Below, piece after piece: positions 31,742-42,344 of a stretch of DNA of 64,000 bases (positions are counted from its first letter, which is position 1; each line of letters starts with the position of its first letter). The notes beneath the pieces were generated by a model that did not search any database, was not told where the DNA came from, and saw only the letters and a list, made by a program, of their open reading frames with translations. This stretch comes from Bombus terrestris (Eukaryota > Arthropoda > Insecta > Hymenoptera > Apidae): the NCBI RefSeq assembly GCF_910591885.1, contig NC_063285.1, forward strand, positions 3,038,001 to 3,102,000, given 5' to 3'. Position numbers and translations under genes: made by a program.

Positions 31742-32628
31742 TGTCGGAGATGGAGAGACACCGGAGCCTTCCGTCGAAACCGGGGAAAAACCCCTAATAT
31801 TGTAGTTTGGATTCCACCATAGCCGTAGTTAAATAATCACCGTCCTTCAGCCCGACTGTAATTGCCTGCAATCTATGAGAATGAGTTTGGGTTCGAGGTG
31901 ACAACCAGTCACCGAACGTAGCCGCGGTCAAGGGACGAACATTTTTCTAACAAAGTCATGAAAAAGTCTATAGCCCTCCATAAAAAGAAATAGTTATAAC
32001 GGCACTCGACAGTAAGCATACTAACGGTTTCTGAATCATGGCTCGTCATAAGCAGACCCTATTCTATGGGTAGGTAGATTGCCGGTTGTCGAGACATATT
32101 CGCAAAACATCGGCAGCCAGCCTAATGACCTGTCATAAACCTTAAACCTTAATTAACGAAAATAGGCAAATAGTCTTTTCCGTGAAGGACACTTCCAAAG
32201 ACTGACCAATTAACAACAACGGCAATTTCCCTCACTCTCCGAACGAAGACTTATCTCCACGAATATAAAAGACCTAGTGCCGCTAGAGAGTGAAGCAGTT
32301 TTTCCTAAACAGCGTCACCGTGAGAGTTTCGAGTACGATTTCATCGACTAAGGTATCATTTCGATAGAGTGCTTACTTCGCGTGCTAACTGAGAGTACCA
32401 CCTAGGCGTTGCCGACGAGTAAAGAGTAAAAGAGTCCCGTTGACCGCGGATTCGTTATCGGACCTAAGACTATTGTCATTCGCATCGCGAGTACCTAACC
32501 GCCGCAGTTTGTCAAACCTCACATCTCCATACTTGTGTCAATAAACTCTGGATCATACCTTGACAATGGCTACTACTGGTGAAGATTCGTTACCTGCCCA
32601 CACCTCAAATCCTAGTGCCTCCCCGACA
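31742..32628 (+). repeat. Gypsy B 5' LTR (887 bp)
   Basis: TGTCGGAGATGG...CCCCGACA. It contains the gag ATG at 32566. Sequence differs notably from the adjacent solo LTR (30752-31729), so they belong to distinct subfamilies rather than one element's LTR pair. Confidence 0.8.
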
Positions 32629-34182
32629 TCAGAAGTGGGATCCAAGGACTTGTTAAGAGCGATGAAACGGCAAATGGATTTCATGCGTGACGTATTTCAT
32701 ACGCTAACAAAGAAAGATGGAGTGGAACTCGAAAAATTTTCGCTACCGTTCTTTAACCCTGAACTGGCGGGCGCCGACCCAATGGGGTGGTGCGAGACAG
32801 TCAGTAAGCTTATGGACAACGAGCCCCTACAAGACCGCGAGTTATTTTTCGTCCTAAATCGTGCGATGGGGGGTTTTGCATCGCAGTGGCTTACGCAAGT
32901 TCCGGTCTGCGGCCTTACTTGGGAACGATTCAAGGAATATTTCCTTTCGCACTACGACGGCAAGGAGACGGCAACCTCAACGCTGATAAAGGTGTTCGAG
33001 GAACCACCAGAGGAGGACGAACCCACGGTAAATTTCGGCATTCGATTTCGCTCCCTCCTGGCTGCGAGATGGAGTGGTATATCCAACGCCGAATTAATTA
33101 ACGCTGTCATCCTCCTCCGACTGACGTCATATGATCAGCGTGTCGAACGGATAGCACTCACGCAAGACGTCCGGACACAGGACCAATTTCTTCGGGAACT
33201 GAGAGCTCTCCCTCGTTCGAGGAAGAGGCCGTTACCCTTGGCAAATGATCCGCCGACAGAACCTGAAACTAAACGGAGCAGGCCATCCAACTCCCAGACT
33301 AGGTGTTATCACTGTGGAACCCCCGGGCATAAGGCGATGGAGTGCCGCAAGAAGATGCGGACCGAAAAGCAGAAGGAGACAAGGCGCCGGGAATGGAGCC
33401 GACCAGCCACATCATCCAAGGTGTTTTGCTTAAGGTGCCGTGCGGACGGCCATATCGCACCCAATTGTCGGTTACGGGAGGATAAGAAAAGCGGTCACAA
33501 CAAGGAACGGCGAGTCGACTCCTGCGTGGTGGAGGCTCCAACCGGTAAATTAAGTCACCAGGGTGAGTCGTTCCCATTTTGCTTCGATTCTGGAGCCGAG
33601 TGCTCATTAATTATGGAATCCGCTGCATCGAAATTTTCTGGCAAAAGAACCACCGATGTAGTAGTAATGCGAGGGATAGGAAATACGTGTGTTAAGAGTA
33701 CGTCTCAGATTTTATCCACTGTGTGTATCAACGGTTTTACGTTGGAGATAACTTTTCACGTTCTCCCTGATAAATACTTGAAATACGATATCAAGATCGG
33801 TCGCGAGATTTTAAGTCGGGGCTTCGACGTGCATATCACGCGCACTAGTCTCGATATTTGCAAAACGAAGGTAGTCAATGTCTGTGACAGGACCGTCGAA
33901 AAAGAGATCGATCTTAATGAAGTAGACACTGAGGTAATTGGTAGTGATAAAGGTCGATTGATTTCTATTCTAGAAAAGTTTAAAAACTCATTCATCACGG
34001 GTTTTCCGCGTACACGCGTAAACACAGGCCAGCTAGAAATAAGGCTAATCGACCTCAACGTCACTGTCCAAAGAAGCCCTTACAGACTTAGCGAGGAAGA
34101 GCGTAGGACGGGACGAGAAAGAATCGGTGAACTGATTAAAGCTAACATCATAAGACCCAGTAATTCGCCATTTGCTCGATGA
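32566..34182 (+). pseudogene. Gypsy B gag-protease, truncated by frameshift
   Basis: The ATG at 32566 is preferred because the homologous copies begin MA(N/T) at the same point. Gag capsid-like region (~residues 40-230, QWLTQVPV..LTWERFK), zinc knuckles CYHCGTPGHKAMEC and CLRCRADGHIAPNC (~250-300), and protease CFDSGAECSLI (~345) follow. Then comes the linker to RT (FITGFPRTRV, RSPYRLSEEER). A small deletion at SPFA/R shifts the frame just before the RT. Particle protein plus processing protease of a Ty3/Gypsy element. Confidence 0.88.
32629..32643 (+). other. Gypsy B primer-binding site within gag
   Basis: TCAGAAGTGGGATCC directly follows the LTR end and corresponds to the complement of the 3' arm of leucine tRNAs (from memory of Leu-tRNA ...ATCCCACTTCTGACA). 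It is simultaneously read as SEVGS in gag. The usual leading TGG is absent. The same block occurs in minus copies at 38577-38590 and 6679-6692. Confidence 0.65.
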
Positions 34183-35297
34183 TGCTCGTGAAGAAAAAAA
34201 ACGGCTCAAATAGACTGTCCGTGGACTTCCGAGCGCTAAATAAGAATACGGTCGCAGATCGGTATCCTCTACCCCTTATCGCAGATCAAATCGCGAGATT
34301 GCAGAACGCGAAATACTTCATTAGCCTGGATATGGCCAGCGGGTTTCATCAGATTCCCATACATCCCAATTCAACGGTGTATACCGCGTTCGTTACACCC
34401 GACCGACAATATGAGTATGTAACGATGCCGTTTGGATTGAAAAATGCGCCGTCCGTTTTTCAGAGGGCCATTCTCAATGCCTTAGGCGACCTCGCTCATT
34501 CATACGTCGTTGTTTATCTAGACGACGTCCTAATTATTGCCGACTCTGTAGACCAAGCTTTAGAAAGACTGAACAATGTATTGGATACCCTTGTGAAAGC
34601 CGGATTTTCGTTCAATTTCGCGAAGTGTTCCTTCTTGAGGACGTCGGTACTTTATTTGGGGTACATGATTCATAACGGGGAAGTTCGCCCCAACCCGGGT
34701 AAAATACACGCCTTGAGTTCCTTACCTGCGCCAACGATGGTCACTCAGTTCAGACAATTTATTGGGTTAGCTTCCTACTTCCGTAAGTTCGTCCCCAAGT
34801 TCTCACAGACGATGAAACCCCTGTATGCGCTCACCTCAGGTAGCAAAAACATAACATGGTCAGATAGGCACGAGAAAATCAGGCAACAGATAGTTTCCGT
34901 CCTGACAGACGCGCCGGTACTGATGATATTCGCCCCTAATTACCCCATTGAGCTACATACTGACGCTAGTTCGGAGGGTTATGCAGCGATCTTGATGCAT
35001 AAAGTCGAAGGTAAGAATAGAGTGATCGAGTACTACAGTAAAAGAACTACCCCTACGGAATCTAGATATCATTCCTACGAGCTAGAGACGTTGGCAGTCG
35101 TAAACGCCGTCAAGCATTTCCGTCACTATCTACATGGACGGGAATTTCTTGTTGTTACCGATTGCAACTCGTTGAAAGCATCAAATAGTAAGGCACATTT
35201 GAATGACAGGGTCCACAGGTGGTGGGCTTACTTACAGACTTTCACCTTTGACATTATGTATCGGCCCACGTTGACTTCTTTTCACGAAATCACGTAG
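34179..35297 (+). pseudogene. Gypsy B reverse transcriptase-RNase H
   Basis: 372 open codons: LSVDFRALNKNT, DMASGFHQIPIH, MPFGLKNAPSVFQRAI, YVVVYLDDVLIIAD (catalytic YLDD), LGYMIHNGEVRPNP and FRQFIGLASYFRKF. RNase H follows with LHTDASSEGYAAILM, Y.LETLAVVNAVKHFRHYLHG and VTDCNSLKA. Catalytic residues look intact. It ends at a premature stop caused by a frame break; the start is set by the frameshift from the upstream frame. Copies element RNA to DNA in the cytoplasmic particle. Confidence 0.9.
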
Positions 35298-35344
35298 ATT
35301 CAGATCACTGTAACATTGATAAAATCGCGGAGAAAGAAATCAAT

Positions 35345-36427
35345 TTGGCCGAAATATCGGAAGATTGGCTACTAGCCGAACAACGTGGTGACCCCCAAAT
35401 TTCCGGAATTGTCGAAAAGTTGCAAAATGATGAGCTCGCGGAAGACATCGCGAACACTTACGAATTACGGTCCGGTACTCTCTACCGAAAAATTCAAAGA
35501 AGAGGCAGGACTCTCAGTTTACCTATTGTTCCAAGAGGGTTTAGATGGTCCGTTATTAACCATGTGCATCAGTCAATTATGCACTTGGGTTGGGATAAGA
35601 CGCTCGAGGAACTGTACGAGTATTACTGGTTCGAAGGAATGGCGAAGTACGTTCGCAAGTTCGTAGAGAACTGCCATGCTTGTAGAGTTTCGAAGGCTAG
35701 TTCAGGTAAGATACAAGCCGAACTACATCCTATACCTAAGACCAGCATACCTTGGCATACGGTCCACATGGATATAACGGGCAAGTTGAGTGGTAAAAGC
35801 GATTCGAAGGAGTACGTCATTGTGTTGATCGACGCCTTCACTAAATTTGTATACCTGCATCATACTCCTAAGATAGATTCTCTTAACACCATTAAAGCGC
35901 TTAAATCCGCTATATTTTTATTCGGGAGTCCCTGTCGGATAATAGCGGACCAGGGAAGATGTTTTACGGGTAAAGAATTTCGCGAGTTCTGCGAAAGCAA
36001 AGGAATTGAAGTTCACCTGATAGCGACCGGTGCCAGTAGGGCTAACGGACAAGTAGAACGTGTTATGGGCACGTCGAAAAACATGTTCACGACAGTAGAA
36101 ACGACCGGGCGGCCGTGGCAAGACGCGATTGGGGAAATGCAGCTAGCGTTGAGCTGCACCGTCAACCGCGTGACTAATTCGAACCCTTTACAACTACTAA
36201 TCGGTAGATCGGAGAGACCGTATGACCTATTGCTACCCGACAATATCGAAGAAAAAGAAGTCGATATCTCCGATGTAAGACAGCAGGCCGTACAGAACAT
36301 AGAAAGTAACGCCCAATACGATAAAGAAAGATTTGATAGGAACAAAGCTAAAGTGGTTAGGTTTAACCTCGCCGACTTCGTACTACGAAACGAGGCAAAA
36401 ATGAGGAAAGAAATCAAACCAAGCTAG
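35345..36427 (+). pseudogene. Gypsy B integrase, 3'-truncated
   Basis: 360 codons. HHCC zinc domain (HQSIMHLGWDKT...C.ACRVSK), catalytic core with HMDITGKL (Asp 1), IIADQGRCFTGKEF (Asp 2) and ANGQVERVMG (Glu), then a C-terminal region (RFDRNKAKVVRFNLADFVLR). It stops where the element is joined to the inverted copy; the homologue at 56523-57345 shows about 70 more residues. Inserts cDNA in the nucleus. Confidence 0.9.
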
Positions 36428-36439
36428 AGCCGAAAAGTA

Positions 36440-37905
36440 CGAGGCTAGCCCTATGAACTGCCTGAGCTGTGTGACGGTCGTCGGCGCAAGTAGGGAGCTT
36501 AAGGCATATACTTTACCCGGGTTGGGACGGACTTCTCCGTTCTGGATTACATATCCCAAATAGAGTATCGACGTCTTCAGGAAAGAGCACTTAGAAAAGT
36601 TAAACGAAAACCCGGCGTTTACAACGGTACTTAACACGATGTCCAACCTCTCTAAGGCTTGATCTATTGAGTCGGCAATAATTAGGACGTCATCCAAGTA
36701 GACAACGACGTAGGAATACGCAAGGTCGCCCAGGGCATTGAAAATGGCCCTCTGAAAAACGGACGGTGCATTTTTCAATCCGAACGGCATCGTTACGTAC
36801 TCGTACTGCCCGTCGGGTGTAACGAACGCCGTGTATTCCACCGAATTGGGGTGTATAGGAATTTGGTGGAACCCGCTGGCCATGTCCAGGCTAATGAAGT
36901 ATTTCGCCGTGTGCAACCTCGCGATTTGATCCGCGATAAGGGGTGGGGGGTACCGATCCGCGACCGTATTCTTATTTAACGCTCGAAAATCTACGCACAA
37001 TCTATCCGAACCGTCCTTTTTCTTCACGAGTAGCATAGGGCTCGCGAACGGCGAATTGCTAGGTCTTATAATGTTAGCTCTGAGTAGTTCGCTGATTCGC
37101 GCTCGTACGATTCTCCGCTCTTCCTCGCTAAGTCTACAGGGGCTTCTTTGGACGGTGATGTTAGGGTCTATCAACCGTATTTCTAATTGGCCCGTATTTA
37201 CGCGGGTACGTGGGAAACCCGTGATGAACGAGTTTTTGAATCTGTCGAGAATGGAAATCAATCGGTCTTTATCGTCGCCGAGTACCACGGTGTCTACATC
37301 ATTGAGATCGATCGCAGGTTCGGCGATATTATTACAGACATTAACCCTTTTCGACTTACAAATATCGAGGCTATTGCGCGTCATGTGTACGTCGAAGCCT
37401 TGGCTTAAAATTTCGCACCCAATAATAATATCGTGTTTTAAGTAATTGTCGGCAAGGACGTGAAAAGTTACCTCCAGTATAAGACCGCTGATACATACGG
37501 CGGACAGAATTTGGATCGTACTCTTAACGCAAGTGTTCCCAATTCCTCGCATTACAACTATCTCGGTCGTTCTCTTGCCGGAAAATTTTGAGGCTACCGA
37601 TTCTTTGATTAATGAGCATTCAGCTCCGGAATCAAAGCAAAACAGGAACGACTCACCCTGGTGACTTAATTTACCGGTCGGGGCCTCCACCACGCAGAAG
37701 TTAACATGGCGCTCCTCTTTCGTAGCAGGGTTTCCTCTACGTAAGGTCGGGCAGTTGGGCGCGATGTGGCCCTCCTCGTTACACCTGTAGCAGGACACCT
37801 TCGAAGACGTGGCAGCCTGGTTTTCCCCTGGTTTTCGATTGCGTTTCTCCGCCTCCAGTCTTGTCCTCCCGCGGCACTCAGATGCTTTATGTCCGTGTCT
37901 ACCAC
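36440..37905 (-). pseudogene. Gypsy B protease-RT, minus copy
   Basis: A 471-codon frame (37798-36383) runs from the zinc knuckle CYRCNEEGHIAPNC through protease CFDSGAECSLI, FITGFPRTRV and RT. RT motifs are SPMLLVKKKDGSDRLCVDF, DMASGFHQIPIH, MPFGLKNAPSVFQRAI, YVVVYLDDVLIIAD and LRQFIGLASYF. This spans the protease-RT junction without the frameshift seen in the plus copy. The final ~15 residues come from the joined plus element. RNase H and integrase are missing. Confidence 0.9.
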
Positions 37906-38653
37906 AGTGGTAGCACTTGTGTCGGGAGTCAGAAGGCTTATGCCGTTTAGCTTCGGGACCCGTAGAGGAGCTACTTACTCAAGACGCCGGCCTCTTCACC
38001 GAATCGTAGAGCACTGTCATTTCGCTTGTGAACTGGTCCTCGGTCTTGATATCGCTTATGAGTGCTATCCGTAAGACGCGCTGGTCCTGTGAACCTATAT
38101 GGAGGAGCACGGCAGCGTTGACTATCTCGTCCTTGGTGCACCTTTCCTACCTCGCCATCAGGAAGAAACGTAAACGGCTACTATAATCTCCCAGGGTTTC
38201 ACCCTCCAGCCGTGCTCCATTTTTCATCTTCCATAGCGCCGTGGCAACTGTTTCTTTCCCACCATAGCGTATAAGGAAACGGTCTTTAAACTTTGGCCAA
38301 GAGGAAACTTGAGTAGCAGGTACTTGCGTAAGCCACTGCGCTGCCGAGCTTTCTAGAGCGGCACTCAAGGCACAAAGTAGCGCACTGCCTTGCAAAGGTT
38401 TTTCTTCCATGATCACGTCAACAGTCGCACACCATGCGGCTGGGTCGGAACCCAAGCTTCCGGGGTTAAAACGTGGAAGCGGTACGGTCGTAAATGTTTC
38501 ACTCGGTCTTTGCTCTCGCGACTGAGTCATCTGGCGCATGATGCCCATAAGTTGTTCCATCGTTACGTATGGCCCTGATCCCACTTCTGATGTCGGATTG
38601 AAGTCAGGATTAAGGAGATGGGCGTTTAATGAATTTTCATTAGAATTAGCCAT
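37906..38653 (-). pseudogene. Gypsy B gag, minus copy
   Basis: Starts MANSNENSLNAHLLNPDFNP at 38653, inside the LTR, continuing TSEVGSG across the primer site. Capsid-like region PRFNPGSLGSDPAAWCATV...AQWLTQVPA. A frame change at ~38147 interrupts it, and the first zinc knuckle (near 37910, C.HCG.HGHKASEC type) is in another frame. Confidence 0.8.
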
Positions 38654-39532
38654 TGTCGTGATACAACGAAGAGTTTATTAGCACAGGCTTATTAACAAGA
38701 TTAAGCACTCGTAGCACTAGTGATAATGACCTTAGGTTCGAAACGAATCCGCGGTCACAGGATGATAAACGTATGTTATCGCACAGTTCAAGTCTGACTC
38801 TTTGTTAACTAGACGTGAGGTATTCACTGGTTGTAAGATAATACTGTCACTCGTCAATGAGATCGCACGAAAGAATGACTCTCCGTCTCGACGATGTCGT
38901 CGAGGAAAACTATAATGGGTGGGTCTAAGGATATGAGATCCTCGGATTCGTCAAAGAAAGCTTTCGTTCCAAAGGTGAGGGAAATTAGCGCTGTTGCTAA
39001 TTGGTCGATCTCCATATCGGCGTTTTGAAAGAGATGCTGGCCGCCCTTAAGGGGAGGTTGTTGACGGGGGCATCGTTCGTGGAAGATAGGCTTCTCCTAT
39101 CTTCCCGTAGTTGCGACAAGGACTGTTTGTCTAAATGAAGAACTTTGCTTGACTAAATCTTAAGATTTATTGCGGGTCCTCACGTTAGCTAAACATACTG
39201 CGGAGGTATATTGACATCTGGAGATCATCTTACCCGAAGGATAAGATCTGCGTGTGGCGAGCCACGGAACAGAAACCTTTGAAATATTTACTGCCACGTG
39301 TCGCTACGGCTATTTCTTTTAAGGAGAGGTATAGAGTTACTCTGTGCCTTTGTTAGATAAAACGTTCATCCCTTTGACCGCGGCTACGTTCGGCGACTAA
39401 TTGTCGCCTCGAGCCCAAGGTCATGATCATAAATCTCGAACAATCGGAGCGACATTTGTTTATGCTAAGTTACAAAGTTACGGTATTCCCGCGAATCCAA
39501 GGAGGGGTTCCGATACTCTTTCATCTCCGACA
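38591..39532 (-). repeat. Gypsy B 5' LTR, minus copy (942 bp)
   Basis: TGTCGGAGATGAAAGAG (from 39532) to CCGACA (38591). It shares long blocks with the solo LTR at 30752-31729. It contains the gag ATG 63 bp from its inner end. Confidence 0.85.
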
Positions 39533-39546
39533 TATATATATAATTA

Positions 39547-39721
39547 GTATTAGAAAAATTTTAACTTCCACTAATAAATTTACAATTTATTTCTTTTTCA
39601 GACATAATACTTTAATATTTAAATATAAAGATTTTAAGTTAATTTCTAAAACTATTAATCTTCAAAATTAAAAATATAAAATAAATTTATAAATCTTAAT
39701 AAAAAAATGGTTAATATCAAC
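39547..39721 (+). mobile_element. Numt: trnY(-)-trnW(+)-COX1 start
   Basis: AT-rich block with a trnY-like cloverleaf on the minus strand (39547-39610, anticodon arm ATAAA-TTGTAAA-TTTAT) and trnW on the plus strand (39628-39697, acceptor AAGATTT/AAATCTT, anticodon TCA). The first codons of COX1 begin ATA at 39699 (MKKWLIS). COX1 breaks after ATCAAC at 39721 and resumes at 43899. The Y-W-COX1 order is honeybee-like. Confidence 0.85.
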
Positions 39722-40394
39722 TGTATTTTCGAGCTATCGCGGGGAGACGCGGTCGTTAGAATACGCGTCAACGGGAGTCGTAAATTCCCGCTACAATTAG
39801 AATAATCGACATCACGAATAGTTCGATCACCGTATTTCGGTTAGGATAATAGGGGTAGTTGTGGTATAACACTGTGATTCACAGAGTTAGAAAAAATATA
39901 TATTTTTCCAACGATTTATACAATCACACAAAATAATAACGTCGTTACATAAGATACCGATAGCGAAGAGAAGGATTATTCTTAGAAGAGAGAGTTCGCG
40001 ACTGATTAGTCGATTGACTGTATAAAGAAGATTGACCGGGTGACCGCATGAGTAAGACTGACTCTTTGCTCTCGTGCAATTGCGGAGGAAAGCTCGTGTG
40101 GGTGTGGTTTTTTGGGTGAAGAAAACGGATTCGTTGCTCACACTTTTCGTTCGTGAAGTGAGGGCAACGATCTGCGATATCCATTGGTTAGTCGATGTTG
40201 ATGAGTGATGAGAGGGGACGGAACCTCCTACTACTGTTGCTAGTTTGATGCCTTTGTTTTTTGGGAAACCCGACTTTTCCGTTAGGCATTTCCATCTTAC
40301 GTTAGGCCACTACCCGCTTTCTGCGGAATTCTTAAGAGCGCGTAATAAACCCAAGGACCTTTCTAAAAAACCAGCTGAAAACACTTCTAGAATT
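39722..40394 (-). repeat. LTR-like segment, unassigned family
   Basis: Read on the minus strand it ends CGAAAATACA exactly at the COX1 break, and contains TATAAATCG and AAATATATA. Composition and a few blocks (GTGAGGGCAA, CCCGACTTTTCCG) recall Gypsy B LTRs, but it is not the same family. No primer site or second LTR seen. It could alternatively be 3' sequence of the LINE K insertion. Confidence 0.45.
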
Positions 40395-42339
40395 AGAAAG
40401 TCTTTGTGTAGATGGAGAATAGTAGGGGTCCGAGGACACTACCTTGTGGTATGCCGGATTCTATTGGGAATGTTGCGGAAGTGGCGTCTAGACATTTAAC
40501 TATGAATTGTCTGTTGGTTAGGTAGGATTTTAAGATGGAGTAGTATGGGTGAGGTAGGATTTTTTTAAGCTTGTAGAGTAGCCCTTCATGCCATACTTTA
40601 TCGAATGCCTGTTGGATGTCTAGGAATACCGCTGAGCAGTATTTTTTCTTTTCAAGGGTTTGGCTGATCATGTGGGTTATGCGGTGGATTTGCTCTACTG
40701 CTGAGTGTTGTTTTCGGAAGCCGAATTGGTGATCTGGGAGTGTTTTCAATTCTTCTAGGAGTGGAAGGAGACGATTCGTGAGCATCCTCTCGAATAGTTT
40801 AGACAGGGTAGGTAAAAGACTGATTGGGCGATAGGAGCTGGTTTCATATATTGGATTACCGGGTTTGGGGATGAGAGTGATTAGTGAGATTTTCCACGCC
40901 TTAGGAAAGTGTTCAAGGCGGAGGATGGCGTTAAAGATTGATGCGATGAGTGCAATCCCTTTTATGGGAAGTTCCTTGATTGCTTTATTTCCTATTAGGT
41001 CGTGGCCTGCTGCTTTCTTGGGGTTTAGGCGACTGATTGCTTCTATGATCTCTGCAGAAGTGAAGGGTTCAATAGGAGGGGACATTTGGAAGGGGGTGTG
41101 CTGGTATTCGGTGACGTCCGCTGCAGCTATGGAGGAATGCGGTTGGAATACTTCAGTCAAGTGTTTGGCAAATAGGTTAGCTTTTTCTATAGGGCTACGC
41201 GCCCATCCACCCTGTGGGCGGCGGATTGGAGGTATTATTTGTGGGGGGCGCGTGAGTTTCCTGGAGGCTTTCCATAGTGAGTAGTTGGAGTCGGCTGTGG
41301 GGGACAAGCTGGCGAGATATTTGTGAAAACGGTCATTATTGTAGTTTTTTATGGTTTTGGATAGTTTTCTAGTTGCGTTGTTTAGTTTGCGTTTGTCCTC
41401 CGGTGTTCTATGTGTCTGCCATATCCTTCTTAGTCTACGTTTTTCTGCTATTTTTTTTAATATGTACTGGGATTATTCGTGATTGCTGATGGATGTTTTT
41501 GCCGGTGTGGAGAAGCGGATAGCGTTTATTATGCTCGCGTTTAGGTATTCCGTGGCTGCTTCGATTTCTTCATTGGTTTTTAGTGAGGTTGAGGCTGAAG
41601 TTGTGTGGGTAAAGACTTCTCTAAAGAGCTGCCAGTTGGTGTGTTGGTTATGAATGGAGCCATTAGGTGTATTCTCGATGATAGTTGAACTGACTGTTAC
41701 TATCACGGGGGAATGATCAGAGGAGAGATCAGCCGAGGAATTGATTTGGACGTGTCTTGACGAGATATTTTTAGTTATGAGGAAATCAAGGAGATCGGGT
41801 ATTTTGTTTGTGTCGGTGGGCCAGTGTGTGGGTTCGTATGTGGTAAGGTAGTTGAGGTTGTTGGTTATTATGCTGTTGAGGAGGTTTTTGCCTCTTACTG
41901 TAACCAGTCTGCTACCTCATTGGGTGTGTTTAGCGTTGTAGTCTCCTCCGGCTATGAATCTGTTGCCCAGGGTGTCCAGGAAGTAGTCGAAGTCTTCTTT
42001 GGCGATGGAGTGTCTGGAAGGGCAGTATACAGCTGAAGTGGTGATTGTACCATGACAGTCTTCTATTGCTACGTTTGTTGCTTGGAGGTAGTCTTTCTGG
42101 AATGGTTGAAGTTCGTAGTGCTTGATGTTTGACTTGATTATGATTCCGGTGTCGCCGTGAGCCTTTCCGCTGGGGTGTTGGGTGTGGTAGAAGTTGTAGC
42201 CGTGTATTTTGAGGTAGTTTTTGTCGGTGAAGTGGGTTTCGGATATGAATATCACATCGATTTGCTGTTGTTTTAAGAATAGTTCTAGCTCAGATTTGTG
42301 CTGAGCTAGACCGTTGGCGTTCCACAGAGCTATTCGCAT
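40395..42339 (-). pseudogene. LINE K ORF2 (endonuclease-RT), truncated, two stops
   Basis: MRIALWNANGLAQHKSELE at 42339 opens the endonuclease (IFISETHF, GGDYNAKH, LDFLITKN, SSDHSPVIV). Only two in-frame stops occur over about 600 codons (near 41915 and 41470). RT runs from ISRLNPKKAAGHDLI through IPKPGNP, SYRPISLLPTLSKLFE, HQFGFRKQHSA, FLDIQQAFDKVWH and GIPQGSVLGPLLFSIYT. It then ends, so FADD, thumb and C-terminus are lost. Nearly intact until the truncation, suggesting a relatively recent insertion. Confidence 0.9.
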
Positions 42340-42344
42340 TGGTT

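Larger units (their letters stand above)
31742..36430 (+). mobile_element. Gypsy B element, plus copy (5' LTR to integrase)
   Basis: 5' LTR (31742-32628), primer site, gag-protease (to 34182), RT-RNase H (34179-35297) and integrase (35345-36427). Truncated in the integrase C-terminal region at ~36425-36435, where it joins a minus-strand B copy in its RT. It is the most complete B copy in the window; two frame breaks and the truncation inactivate it. Confidence 0.9.
36431..39532 (-). mobile_element. Gypsy B element, minus copy (5' LTR to RT)
   Basis: 5' LTR (39532-38591), primer site, gag (from 38653), protease and RT, truncated after RT (IGLASYF) at ~36431 and fused tail to tail with the plus copy. 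The outer LTR edge meets TATATATA at 39533, mirroring the left edge of the nest at 30751. Confidence 0.9.
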
